Shown piece after piece: positions 43,395 to 55,429 of a stretch of 64,000 nucleotides of DNA. Source of the stretch: Nephrocerus scutellatus (Eukaryota > Arthropoda > Insecta > Diptera > Pipunculidae). The notes beneath the pieces are model-generated. The model did not search any database. It had not been told where the DNA came from and saw nothing but the letters and a program-made list of their open reading frames with translations. The DNA is taken from contig OX352761.1 in NCBI GenBank assembly GCA_947095585.1, forward strand, positions 29,231,777-29,295,776. The letters are read 5' to 3'. Position numbers and translations under genes: made by a program. Numbering within the stretch: the first letter of the stretch is position 1; each line of letters starts with the position of its first letter.

Positions 43395-43865
43395 AACGCC
43401 GGCGTTACACGAGACCCGCCGACCACCACCTCCAAGACACCTTTTAGACCCACCAAAGGCTAAAATAGCAGGCATTGTCTGGCTGCCCCTCACACCCTAC
43501 TGACTCAACCAAACTGTCCACTGAAACCACCACACACCATTGAGCACCACCCCAACCTACCCGCCATTGACCCAAAATAGAAACCTATAACCTCCGGGAC
43601 CGGAATACTTGTTTGAATCGTGAGTTATGGTCGCGTTATGGTTCATACATAAATCCCATGGAAAATGGCACTTCTTTAGTTTTTCCCGAATTTTCCAATT
43701 TTGCCGGTTCCTATAATCTTCCCCGGACTATTTCGAACATTTAAGAAAAACAGACAAATCGGTCCAGCAGTTTAGCAGTGAAAATATAACAGACAGACAG
43801 AGAGACAGATTTACTTTCACATTTAAAATATTATATAGTATAGGTATAGTATAGAGTAAGTATAG
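43395..43865 (+). repeat. Repeat with C-rich part and CAGACAGACAG tail
   Basis: A C-rich section (43420-43570) is followed by CTCCGGGACCGGAATAC and, near the end, CAAATCGGTCCAGCAGTTT, CAGTGAAAATATAACAGACA and GACAGACAGAGAGACAG. The 'CGGTCCAGC.GTT... CAGACAGACAG' block is a frequent feature of 3' regions of dispersed insect repeats, so this is probably the end of a LINE or SINE. Family unknown; a short related piece lies near 1450. Confidence 0.5.
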
Positions 43866-43921
43866 ATTAGAGAAGAATGATATTTATGTAGATGATGTTG
43901 GAGTGTTGATGTTGGTGTCGC

Positions 43922-45150
43922 TAAATGGCCAGTTATCTTAGGAATTGGAAGCTCCAACAATGACCGAAGATCATACTATGCTGCCGCCACCAAGCATAGA
44001 CGAAGTTAGCAGAGCGATAAATCGGCTCAAAAATAATAAGGCCCCGAGATCAAATGGGATCACAGCGGAACTGATAAAAATAGGAGGCCACACATTACAC
44101 CAAGCAATCCATGAAATAATAGTGAAGTATGGGAGGAAGAAGCTATGCCAGAAGACTGGCGAAGAGGCATCCTGTGCCCCATACATAAGAAGGGAGATAT
44201 CGCAAAATGCAGCAATTATCGAGGTATAACGTTGTTGAGTAACGCGTATAAGATTTTCTCCTCTATTCTTTAAGACAGGATAGCTCCATACGCTAAAGTC
44301 ACCTTTGGTCCATACCAGTGTGGGGCTTCATCGTTGGAGAAAGTGATCCGAGACTCTGACGTACTGGCGAGAGGAACAATCCTCTATAAGTCCATTCAGA
44401 TACTGGCTTACTCCGACGATATTGACATCGTTGGTAGAAACCGAAGAGCTGTACAGGAAGCTTTCATCCAGATAGAGCAGGCGGCACGAAATCTGGGGCT
44501 GCACATAAATGAGAGCAAAACAAAGTACATGGTGGCTACGTCTGCGAGTAGAAGATCCAACATTGGTCCCTCAATTTAAGTTTAACTATCTCGGGTCAAC
44601 TGTAGCAGCCGATAACAGCACGGAACCAGAAATACGCGCACGATTGCTTAAAGCCAACAACGCCTACTATAGTCTTTCAGGACTCTTTAAATCCAGGAAC
44701 TTAACCATAACATCCAAGCTGCTGATATATAAGAAAATGGTCATACCAGTAATTACATATGGATTCGAGACTTGGGTGCTTAGCAAAAAGCATTCTGACC
44801 TTTTAGCCGCGTTTGAGTGGAAAGTCTTACGGAGAATTGTTGGCCCCGTATGTGAGGATGGACGATTCCCGGAGACTCTATAATGATGAGATCTACGAGC
44901 GTTACCGCGATCTCAACATCGTGAAGAAAATTAAGCTCGGTAGGCTACGGTGGGCAGGGCACCTAGCTCGCATGAGCGAAGAGGATCCTGATCGGAAAGT
45001 CATTTGCGGTAGGAGTTATGGAACATGACAGCGAGGCCGGCCAAGCCTACGCTGGAAGGATGGCGTAGACCAGGACGACCAGAGTTTAAGAATGCCAAAT
45101 TGGATGACATCGGCTCGAAATCGGGACCGGTGGAGAGACTTTTTGCGTGA
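43922..45150 (+). mobile_element. RTE-like LINE, copy 3, 5'-truncated and RT-deleted
   Basis: The fragment starts within the connector (TGGCCAGTTATCTTAGG) and shows RT start AINRLKNNKAPRSNGI, then a junction at about 44327 where YQCG is joined directly to SSLEKVIRDSDV, so RT motifs A and B are lost. It continues with LAYSDDIDIVGRNRRAV (44403 on; the YADD box reads YSDD at 44409-44420), SASRRSNIGPS, NYLGSTVAADNSTEPEIRAR, TYGFETWVLSKKHSDLLAAF, GRLRWAGHLARMSEEDPDR and the GRPSLRW tail. It ends near TTTTTGCGTGA without the GAT tail. Confidence 0.8.
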
Positions 45151-47454
45151 TATTTGAATATTACTGAGTACTGACATTGCTTTCATTAATTATTATTTCC
45201 TTCTTTATATAATGTGGTGTAACGATCGAAGCCGGCAGGAGTCATATAGTTTTTTTTAAGATTTTCTATAGATTCAAGACATCGAAGAAGGAAATATATT
45301 TGAAGCTTTGAAGAGTATAAATATTTTTATAAACTGTTACAAAATGCTTGTTGTCTCGACATTTTCCGAACATTGAATAACTTTCCAATCAAAGATGCTC
45401 ATAGTTAAGTTTTTCCTTTTTATCAGTAATAACTTTTTGGGCTTGTGGTCCCTAATAAATTGGGTCATAATCCCAATAGAGAGATATGCAAAAACAGCAA
45501 TTGAGAAGTTTTTTTATTTTATTTTTATTTATGCTAAAATGAAAATGGGTTTTGAAATAAATTTAAACGAATGTCAAAAATGCTACTCTAAACACAACTA
45601 TGCTGCTACTCTAAGCATTGCTGCGTGCATAAAGGAACATCCACTTTGAAAGTAATGTATGACTATAGTGATAGTGGTTGCTGTTTATTTTGCTATGAAC
45701 TGATATTATATAAAATGCGCGTTTCGACCAGTGTACTTGTCAATATCCAGCAGTTGCTGTCAGTAACAGGCAGCAATAGCATCTCAATTTAAGTGGCTCA
45801 ACAGCTACTGTACAACATCCATTTTACACGCGAAGGACAAATATTTTTTTGATCCTTTTTGCATGAAAAACAATTTCATAAATATTTATGCGACAACTTT
45901 GGTACTTGACAGTTTACACTTTAGCATGTTTAGAGCGAACGCACATATATTGGTGTCGCGTTATACGATCCTAACATGCACTTAAATAAACAAAACAGGA
46001 GATATGCCATCAGAGTGGGAATCAGGATGAGGCATCTACAAGTGACACATTCTCGTGTGTATATGTAGGGATGTTCGTGAAGGTTCTTCAGTTAATTTGG
46101 GTTGAGTGCGAAATACTAAATGGGTCTGCGTCTGCAATATATGGCAAATTAAAGTGCAAATTGGGTTGGACTGATACCAGACATCTGTATGAAAGGGCTC
46201 CAACATTATGTTTGAGGATCCAATATTCAGCAAAAGAGGATTTTAATTTTTTGCAAGTACTTTCGTTTGCTTATCGAAGTTTGACGTTCCAATTTTTATA
46301 TAAATCTTAGAAAAGGTGTTCATAGAAGTTAAGATTTTTAAGAAATTTTGCCCATTTGTTTACATATTTGACATTTATTACAAGTTCGTCTGGAACTCAT
46401 CAGGAATAAGCCAAGGCTTGAACTCCGCTTATTGAAAACATGCATTGTTCGAAAAATTACCAAGCCCAAAACAGCAGATGTGGCCAAATTGCCATGAATT
46501 ATTGTTACTTAAAAAAAGTGTTTTAATTTTATTTATTTCGTTTGTGTTTATTAAAAAAAAAATGTTCTTTTTCATATAAGGAAACACCCTTTAAAATCTA
46601 CTGGAGCATGCATAAGCTTTCTAAAGTGTGTTCGAAAAAATTGAAAGAATTAAATGCAAAAGAGAATGTAGAAAAAATGATGAAAACTGTCTGACTGTAT
46701 TGCACCTACATACAGATTTATTCATCTTTTATGTGTCAGCATCTCTGAAGCAGGAAGAGTGCTTGTTGAAATGTGTTTCCCGCTGGAAAAGTAAAAATGA
46801 ATTGGTTTTCGTGCAGCAATGAAAGCAAAATCTGGTTTCGTACTTTTCACCCCAACAATCCCAAAACTTTGTGAAACTTTCTCAGAATAAGTTAAAAACC
46901 TACATACAGTCAGTCTACCATCTAAGTGGACTTCGAACTTGACACATTACGGTTTAAAGAAATACAAAAACAATAAGGCAAACAGTACGTAGCGAAGTAA
47001 TCTGCATTGAATCAGGATATGTGAGTGGTTTTCTGCAGGAATTTTAAAACTTAAAAAAGAAGAAGAAACAATTGGACTTACATACGAGTATATATTTCCC
47101 CTTGTATGTCTTCTAGAGAGCTAAGCGTCTTCTAAGATTACGCAGAATAATGTATTTTCTACGGCAATAAGCTTTGTGTTAGTGAATGCCATTTAATAGT
47201 GTGACTGCAATGAATGGAGCACCTTTTCTAAATTTATGATCAATGCATTGTCCTCAGAGGAGGCAACTTCCCATTAGGAAGCATTAGACGACATCGCAGT
47301 TAGGTGTTTAGCGAACACAGGTATTGCTTTGCCGATTTGACTAGCTACATGATTTTCCTATTACTATAGCGATAATGTTTCCAATATTTTGATAATCATC
47401 AAATATTCCTTCGGCTGCTCGAATCAAGCTGATAGAAATTGGAACTCAAATCTT
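45151..47454. other. Non-coding stretch, no gene recognised
   Basis: AT-rich with ORFs of 60-85 codons lacking any motif. No shared repeat noticed. Confidence 0.45.
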
Positions 47455-47975
47455 GACTACATCATCTGGCTTTTTTAACTTTGTCTACGCCATCCTCGGG
47501 CGTAGGCTTGGCCTCATAAATCCAATCGCAAAAGACTTTCCGAGCAGGATCCTATTCGCTCATGTGGGGTAGGTGTCTTGCCCACTGGAGACTACCAAGC
47601 TTAATTCTCTGCATTATGTCAACCCCGTGGTAACGCTCGCATCTTCGGAATCGCCTTCGCCTAATATATAGGACCAACAATTCTTCATAAAACTTTACAT
47701 CTTGGAAAGTCTTAACGGACTAAAGTAGGCTTTGTTGGCTTTAAGCAACCGTGCGCCTATTTCTGGTTCGAAGCTGTTATCGGCTGCTGAAATGTATCCG
47801 AAATAGTTAAAGGATTGCACTACTTGAAGTTAGTGCACCACTATCTTAATTGAGAAACCAATGTTTGATCTTCTGCTCGCAGAAGTTGTACTTTGTTTTG
47901 CTCTCGTGTATGTTTAGCCCCAGATTTTGTGCCGCCACTTGATTTGGATAAAAGCTTATTGTACAGTTTTTTTTT
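47455..47975 (-). mobile_element. RTE-like LINE fragment, reverse
   Basis: Minus-strand blocks run from KAFIQIK near 47955 through SASRRSNIG-like and SIKIV near 47850-47880, FNYFGYISAADNSFEPEI at 47760-47830, to CRELSL near 47610 and RILLGKSFAIGFMRP near 47520-47555. Order and wording parallel 59230-59830. Many frame breaks. Confidence 0.65.
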
Positions 47976-49382
47976 TGTTTTTTTATGTAAATAGACTCAT
48001 TGCCACGGGAGAACTCCCTGAATGACTTGCGTCACGGAAATTAGGTGGGCTATGCCCTTTATTAAAATTAAAATTTAAATTCGAAGGAATATGAATTACA
48101 ACATTTCACATTCCTCACGTGTGTAGCAAGTTTCAACTTATTTTCTCAGAACTCTCTCTGATTCATTGAAAAAGCAATACGAAAAAAAAAACGATATTCA
48201 ACAAAGAGTTTAATTTATTTTTAACACCAGAGGTGGTAGAAAAATTCATAAGGAAATAAAGAGGGGACTATGTCACCATGGGGTGTGATACCAATGCCAG
48301 ACACAGCCTCTGGGAAAGCTCAGAAGATAACGAACTGGGTGAGTCCTTATTTGATTTTCTCATAAAATATAATTTTAAGATATACAACACTGGCAGTACT
48401 CCCACCTTTATCTTTCCGAGATCGGAGGGGTACAATGGATGAAGTGATAGAAGTGTGTGACTACTAGCAATTTTCAATTCATGGTTAACAACTGGACTGT
48501 CTTCAGTGTCAACTTCTATTTCGATGATAGATATATAATGTTCGACCTGTGTCTCCAGTCGGAGACTCCAAAATCGTACAGGAACATTTAAATAACGAAC
48601 TGGATGAAATTCAGTAACGTTATCCAGACAAAACTGGCCTAAAATTCCTTCTATTTAACCAGCTACGACTGCGGACGTGGACTCCAACATTAAGTTGTTT
48701 AAAAGCTCCATGGATTTGGCCATGAAAGTATCATGCCCGATCAGTCGCAGCAAGTAAAAGCACCCACCTTGGTGTAGCGATGAACTGGATAAGCTCCATT
48801 GTGTCCACAATGGAATCGACCAGAATATGTAAGATTCTATCCAAAGACAACTCTTGTCTGACCCTTATAAAAAGACCGGATGGCAGTTGGTCAGAATCAA
48901 CGGCTGAAGCTTTGCACATCTTAGTAAATACCAACTTTCCTGCATGTAAAAACTCATGGCCTCAGCTCACTGGCTGAGTGCTCCTGAAAGACAGGAAGTT
49001 ACATCATGAGAAGTGGATAACATCATAACCCACGAAAAGGTTTCCTGGGCCATTCGCAGTTTTTCTGCGTATACATCACCTGGCCTTGACGGCATTCTAC
49101 CTATCATGCTTCAGAGGACTATAGGTGTGTCGGCCCCTTGGTTGGTGAATATTTCAAAAGGTGCCTAAGACTTAGCTATGTTCCCTGCAGTTGCAGAAGA
49201 GTACCAGCTGTGTTCATTCCAAAAGCAGGCAGAGGGCGACATAAATCGGCGAAAGATGTTAGACCACTTATGCATCTTAGTATAGTAAAATAATGTCCAC
49301 ATTGATGCCATTCAGGAGGCTCGTACTTAGTTAGGGGTAGAGCAACTCCTAATACGGTGGATCCTTTTCATGATAGCAGGTC

Positions 49383-50165
49383 ATGGCAATCTGGGCAGTA
49401 GCAGTATTACCAAATCAGGTCGCAGGGGCACTCCCCAGGGGGGTCCAGCCCCATCTATGGCTGCTGGTTATAAACAAGGTCCTCAGGTCACTTGAGATGG
49501 ATAGGACGAAGGATGTTATTTATGCAGGCGTCGTGGTGAAACTTGTGTCAGGGCAGTACCTTTCCGTGATCAGTGAGGTCGTGGAAAAGGCTCTAGGAAA
49601 GGTTAGCTCCTGGGCTACCGGTTGTGGCCTGGGTGTTAGCTCTGGCAAAACTGAAAACAGAAAGCTTGCATTGCCCTATATGTTAGCAGCAAAACCATTG
49701 GCAAGAAATGGGAACAGTAGCCGAGGATGGCTCTGTGGCTGTACACAGCACACAGTGATGCGTCTTATTCCTAACTATGGTGTGCTGGTCTGGTGGCCGG
49801 CGATAAATAAAAAGTACAACGCCACCAAGCTAGGTAGAACACAGATATCAGCAGCTGTTGGCATAACTGGAGCACTTCGGTCCTGTCCCACCGAAGCTCT
49901 TAACACAATCTTACACTTACTACCTTCCGACCTATTTATTAAATACTTTGCGGCATGCAGCGTGGTCCGGCTCAGAGAATCTGGGTGGTTTGCTAACAAA
50001 CCGTACGGCCACTACAATATACTGCAGTTGTTACCAAAAGAGTTGATACCATATTTAACCGACTACTGCACTCCTAAACTTCACTTCAATCCTAGCTTTG
50101 CCGTAGAGTTTCCAACTCGAGAAAGTTGGGGTAGGACGGGAGCGCTGTGGAGCTCTTTGATATAA
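49383..50165 (+). pseudogene. LINE ORF2: RT end and post-RT region (260 aa open)
   Basis: The longest open frame of this element, 260 codons. It contains LLVINKVLRSLEMDRTKDVI followed by YAGVVVKLVSGQ. In relatives this place reads YADDVVI, so the catalytic Asp pair is replaced (codons at 49521-49532). Then KALGKVSSWATGCGLGVSSG, a deletion after GKTE, WWPAINKKYNATKLGRTQ, ITGALRSCPTEALNTILHLL and PSDLFIKYFAACSVVRLRES. Despite its length it cannot encode an active RT. Confidence 0.8.
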
Positions 50166-50656
50166 CCCTATTCACCGATGGATCCAAAATGAGTAATGCA
50201 GTCAGTGCTGGAGTTTACTCTGAAAACCCTAACCTTTCTAGGACCTATAAGCTACCTGCGTCTGCTATTATCTTCCAGGCGGAGATCTTAGCTATAAGAG
50301 AGGCTTGCACGGCCCTATCTCACAATACCGCAATAGCGGGCATGGTTGGCATATGTGTAGACAGCCAGTCTGCTATTAAAGCCATTATAGCGACAAGCAA
50401 CAATTTTAAGCTCGTCAGGTAGTGCCAGCCCGAACTGGCTTCTATAAGCCTATGCATAGACTTGACCCTAGTTTTGGTGCCGGGGCACAGCGACATTGAC
50501 GGCAATGAGAGGGCGGACGTGCTGGCGAAGAAAGGCGTCACACTGGACACGGACTGCGCTAAGACAGTCAGCTTTTCTCTGAGCTCCGTTATGGAACGTA
50601 TTCTCTCCTTCCTTACAACCAAAGCACAGCTAAGGTGGAGCAATTTGACCAATTGA
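50147..50656 (+). pseudogene. LINE RNase H domain, split by a stop
   Basis: The frame starts with DITLFTDGSKMSNAVSAGVY (first catalytic Asp in FTDGS), FQAEILAIREAC (Glu) and GICVDSQSAIKAI (Asp). A TAG at about 50420 interrupts, and after it DLTLVLVPGHSDIDGNERAD with ADVLAKKG supplies the last catalytic Asp. All four catalytic positions survive, so the decay by stop codon is younger than the RT damage or by chance spared them. RNase H removes template RNA during second-strand synthesis. Confidence 0.8.
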
Positions 50657-50689
50657 CCTACGTCGAGAGCGATGTGGCCTTCCTATAAT

Positions 50690-50964
50690 AAAAGCAAAAT
50701 ACCAGAGTGGTTGCAATAACCACGGGCCACTGGCCTGTGGGCAGCCATGCAGCTAAACTGGGAATCCCTCACAATACCTTTTGCAGGAGCTGTTTAGATG
50801 TGAATGAGAAAGAAACTCTCATTCATTTTCTTTGCAAGTGTCCGGCTCTTGCGGCTCTTCGTTTCCGCAAACTAAGTATTCCCTTCTTTTCTGACCTGAA
50901 GGAGCTTTCAGAGTACGGAATCGCAGGTCTGATATTGTACCTTAATGGTACAGGTTGGATATAA
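50690..50964 (+). pseudogene. LINE C-terminal Cys-rich domain
   Basis: VVAITTGHWPVGSHAAKLGI, PHNTFCRSCLDVNEKETL and IHFLCKCPALAALRF: the complete CRxC...H...C motif. It is the intact counterpart of the damaged domain at 25993-26361. Confidence 0.8.
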
Positions 50965-51239
50965 ATACAAGCAACCATTTTTAAGGTCTCCAGAGGACCG
51001 TGGCAGCAAAACGGCGCTCTATAATGCTTTTTGAGGACCTCGCCAAGTCAGCGAGGACCGCACTCTAACTACCTACCTACGTGATTATTAACGAGAAACT
51101 AGCTGAAACTACACAATGGTCTGACGAGCCTAGAAGCGATTATACATTGACGGAGCATTTATCAGTACGGTAAGGAACAAGTCAAGGGTGTTTGCGCGGA
51201 AAGATTTGCAATGCCACGTATTCGTGTAGGCTCATTTAG

Positions 51240-52612
51240 AAGCTGAGTAAGGAGTCTTCTACCGCATATCACTCATTGGCTGTACATAGCAGTAGTCAGA
51301 CCTATTCTGCTATGCGGTGTGGCTGTTTGGTGGACTGCATTAGATAAAGCGATCAATCGCGATAAACTAAGCAGAGTCCAAAGATCAGCTTGTGAGCGGA
51401 CCGCTTCGTACAACTCCCTCTACTGCACTGGACATTCTGTTCAACCTTGCTCCACTCGACATCTTCGGCAGACAACTGACTGCAAGCGCGGCTACTCGCC
51501 TCAGAGCAATCTCTCAGTGGACCATGAATGATTTCGGCCACTCTTCTATCCTGAATTCAGTCCACTTGTCAACTTAGACTACACCATTCCGCAGCTCCAC
51601 TTCAACAAAAACTTCCAGGTTACCATCCCCTCCAGGTCTTCTTAGGAGGAAGGTATCTACTTTGAAAATGAAGGAATTCACTTTTACACAGACGGTTCGA
51701 AAACTGATGAAGGGGTTGGCGGAGGTTTCATTTCAAAAAAAACTAAATCTAAGTCTCTCTTTCCGTCTTCCTGATCACTGTAATGTTTTCCAAGTGGAAA
51801 TCATGGCTATTAAGGAAACCTTGTCTTGGCTGAAGAGTAATGCTATATATGTTAAGGATATCCACATTTTCTCGGATAGCCAGGCTGCGCTAAAGTCCAT
51901 GGAATCAGTCTCCACAAATTCCATTCTGGACCGGAATTGCCGATCGTCTCTTGGGGAGTAGCGGAGCATTTCAACATTCACCTGTGCTGGGTGCCGGGGC
52001 ATAGAGACATTCCTGGAAATTGTATGGCTGATGAACTCGCCAAACATGGAACCACACTACCCCTATTGCCTGAATATGGTTCACTAGGCATGCCGATCGC
52101 TACGTGCAAACTCATGTTTAAACGGGATGCTATAATAAAAACTAACTATATATGGTCAAACGGTACAACTTGCATTGCAACGAAGCAGATCTGGCCCAAG
52201 CTAGATCCGAAACGCTCCAAGTGTTTGATCTCTCAAAACAGACTGCACATTAGTGCCATTATAGGTGTCATAACTGGACACTGTCAAGCATGCAGAAAGA
52301 CTAGGAGTCTTTTCAAACGATTTCTGCAGAAGCTGCATGGATGAGGAGGAGGAAGGAAACCACTCTCCATCTACTCTGTACGTGCCCAGCTCTCAAGAAT
52401 AGGCGGAAGCTCCATCTGAGAGCGTTCTTTTTCAACGATCTCAACGATCTAACCCAATTTACATTAATAGTCTATTGCGCTTCATTCGAAGCTACAAGTG
52501 GTTCAACGAGTAGGCGTGGGATTTCTAGATCCTTGTGGTATCACAACGGACCTTCTTGGTCTAAGTGCATCGGTTTTGACTGACGGCCACTTCAACCTAA
52601 CCTAACCTAAGG
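51240..52612 (+). mobile_element. Second RNase H-bearing LINE, 5'-truncated, AACCT tail
   Basis: It begins in the post-RT region: LYGVAVWWTALDKAINRDKL, SGPLRTTPSTALDILFNLAP and LDIFGRQLTASAATRLRA. RNase H follows in pieces: FYTDGSKTDEGVGGG near 51680, FQVEIMAIKETLSW, IHIFSDSQAALKSM, and after a break WVPGHRDIPGNCMADELAKH (51990-52050). The C-terminus reads ITGHCQACRKTRS and LLCTCPALKNRRKL. The 3' end is AACCTAACCTAACCTAA at 52594-52610. It is a different family from the LINE just upstream, as the wording and tail differ. Confidence 0.8.
51937..52344 (+). pseudogene. LINE RNase H end and C-terminal region (135 aa open)
   Basis: Open frame with HLCWVPGHRDIPGNCMADEL, the last RNase H motif, then IWPKLDPKRSKCLISQNRLH and GVITGHCQACR. 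The Cys motif continues one frame away at 52341 (TTLHLLCTCPAL), so a small indel separates them. Confidence 0.75.
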
Positions 52613-54890
52613 TGATTAAACTCAGCGAATAACCTAACACACCTTCCTTAGGGTGCTGTCTGGCCAGAATGGCGAAGCCACCCAGAATTGTGTACATTTA
52701 AAACGCACGCATTAACGATAACGCAATTGAATCAGACAGTGCATCAAACTCGCTCTGAGTTGAAACACCTGCCTAACATGGACATAACTACAAAAAAAAC
52801 ACACAAAACAATGGTTGGACTTTAATACATCAGAGACTCGTATCACTTTCTCCAATGCCCGCCAACTTGAAGAGGACGCAGCTCAGTCCATCCTCTCATC
52901 AAGGGCAGTTATAGATGTTGAATGGTTGGTAGTGATCATAACATTTTACTTGGTTTATAACAATGCTCATGGTAAGCATACAGATGGTGTAAACTTTGCT
53001 TTGAAACTTTGAAACTTTAGAAAATTTTCCATCACCTGCCTAAGTGAAAGGATTCCACCTCTTCAGCACACTTTCGCTAATAATATTGAATGATATAGCT
53101 TAGAGAAGCTTTCCTTCTAAGGAAGCAAGATTTAAAATAATTGAGGCATAACGGCATGAACGCCTATTATAGGTACATTCTGAAACTCACTTTACCGACT
53201 AACAACTTAATATCTTCACTTTGAGCGTGAGATCTGTTTTCCTATAACGGATGTGAAACCTAAAGTATTACACATACAACATCTAATAAATCCATCTAAT
53301 TCATTCAGAAATTTCAAAGGAGTGCATTGATATATTTTGACCTAATTTGTTGTCAATGTTGAGTATAAATATTGTAATTTGAATCATAGAAGAGGTTAAA
53401 GTGCCTCGAGATTGCAATTGTACCCCTTTTATTCTACTCCTCTTATCTTTGTTGCATTGCACAAAAGTATCTTAAAACCCTTGGATATAGAGAGTCAGAA
53501 GGCAGAGGGTGAGACGGAGAGAGAAAGTATCAGCGCGATGCATTGAATCCACAAAATTTTTTATTACTTAAGAAGTAACTTTTTACACGTTAAAGGTTAC
53601 TGTGCCATTACCATGGACTGCAGTCTTACCTTTTAGATTCATGAATATTTGATTGCAGTTCAGCTCATAAAAATAAAACCATTATTTTAAAGTATGTTAC
53701 CTTCTGTGCACACAGAATGCACCTGATTCTGACGGTGGGGAGCGAGCTAATAACAAATTATTGATGCTTTTTCTCTCCGGGTAGCTTCAATGGCGATTTC
53801 GAATCGCCGATGTATCACCGCAGCACAACAACGAGATGGAGTTTTTATCGGGTGATTAGCCTTTATTATCCCTAACGGGATCTAGGAATATTTAAACGCA
53901 AATATTCGACGCATAAAGCACGTGGCATTAATTTCTCGTTAAAGTTCTGAATTTAATCTTTTGCACTATGATATGGATTGCATCTACACTATGACATCCT
54001 TTTATTCATTTTAACTCATGGCAGTCAAATAAATTTTAAGGTACTTTGGCAAAAGCTTAAAACAAAAACATCACATTCATTGATGTTAATGCAGTGTTGT
54101 GTGTGTGTGGTTTTGCCTGAATAAAAAGTTACAATTTAAATCTAAAAGTTGTCTGGGTAACGTAAAAATTACGGTCTAAGCGTATTATTTTATTTCCGTT
54201 ATTTGCGCGGCTTGATATTAAATGACTTTTATTAGAAATGTGGTGCCAGATCAGTTTCACTGTTATCACTTTTGCTAAATCACCAAATTGGATTGTAAAG
54301 GACTTAATTATGAACTTAACTCAAGAGTTCGTTGACTCCTTAAATGAGCCGGCAAAAACCAGACAAACACTGTCAGTTTTTGACAACGGGTACTTTGGGA
54401 GCTTAACTAACTACAACTTTAAAACCAACAACAACCAATAAAGACGATAATCGCTCCAAAACCTCTGACGACACAACGGGACGAATTATCTATTTGGGAT
54501 TACGTGCAAATTGTGAACAATGCTCAGAGTCTGAACAGATGAATTGAGCGAAAATATGTTTTTTTTTATTGAAAACTCTTGCGCAGTGTCTTTAATTTTA
54601 CTATAAAGTCGTATATTAGACTAATTAGTAATATTGTTTTGAAGATTTAGCAATACACTTTAGCTTAGTTTTTTAGAATTGCTAATTCTTCTTTGTGATC
54701 TGATGATGGATTTTAGGAACTTATTTGGGTCTTTTCCTCTTAAAGTTAAGATTTCAACTCTAAAATTATTTTATAACAATATAAATTGTAGCTAAACTAG
54801 ATATAAAAATCTCTACACTTTTTAAATACTGAATAAAACCGATCTATCAATCTAAGTTAAATGTATGTACTTAAAAAGACAAATATTAAT
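52613..54890. other. Mostly non-coding; one small LINE fragment
   Basis: Apart from the RTE-like fragment at 52830-52935 nothing is recognised. Small ORFs without motifs; one near 54238-54441 is unremarkable. Confidence 0.45.
52830..52935 (-). mobile_element. RTE-like LINE RT motif B fragment, reverse
   Basis: The minus strand gives PFNIYN then DGLSCVLFKLA, paralleling SPFNIYNELRQGDGLVCVLF at 59038-59100 and the reverse piece at 24600-24690. About 105 bp only. Confidence 0.6.
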
Positions 54891-55429
54891 TTTTGAATTA
54901 AAACTTCTTTACGCGCGATGCAAGTAAATTTCAAGGTTGCAGCGCTTTATGTTGTCATTTGTTTTTATTGAAAAATATTTGGTAATGTTAGTAAAATATT
55001 ACAATCTAGTCCCTAGATTAATAAGCAATTTTGCTTTGACTTAAATTAATAAAGAATACAAAATTAAATGTTTTAAGCTTTGAAGCTAACTTAAACTATA
55101 CATGATTATATTATATATGCTGCACTAGTACAAAAGGTTTGATTCTTTTTAGTCTCCTAACTGGGTTTGTGTGGTCCAAGAGCGGGGTGGTCTCAGAGTT
55201 CATGTGGTGGTAAAACCGATCCTCATGCTTTTTAGCGAATCTATGCATTTCATTCTGTACGGATTCCATGCCCAGGCTCCTGTGAAGGTCCTATGACGTC
55301 ATATGCGAAACGATTTTGAACATAAGGAACGCAAAAAGGTACTTGGCCAGACAGAGAACAGAACAGAGAACAAGTTAAAAAACTTCGTTTTTCGGGTACA
55401 AATTTTTAAGTATATGTACATCGAAACAC
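54891..55429. other. Non-coding; weak match to satellite head
   Basis: TTCTTTACGCGCGATGCAAG near 54905 resembles CTTTACGCGCGGTGTAAG at 37940, so a diverged head of the composite satellite may lie here. Otherwise nothing. Confidence 0.35.

Larger units (their letters stand above)
48225..51082 (+). mobile_element. R1/LOA/I-type LINE, plus strand, with RNase H
   Basis: Same family group as the reverse copy at 25951. From 5' to 3': endonuclease piece GCDTNARHSLWESS (about 48270), connector RICKILSKDNSCLTLIKRPD with GSWSESTAEAL (48830-48910), RT start AYTSPGLDGILPIML and AVFIPKAGRGRHKSAKDVRP (49065-49270), a gap, RT C-terminal half, the ALNTILHLLPSDLFIKY region, RNase H and the C-terminal Cys domain. 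The 3' end is CTACCTACCTAC at 51068-51080, like the reverse copy. 5'-truncated and broken by stops and deletions. Confidence 0.8.

Noticed and set aside
52594..52610. Telomere repeat (TTAGG)n
   Set aside because: Only about three units, directly ending a LINE C-terminus; best explained as the LINE tail.
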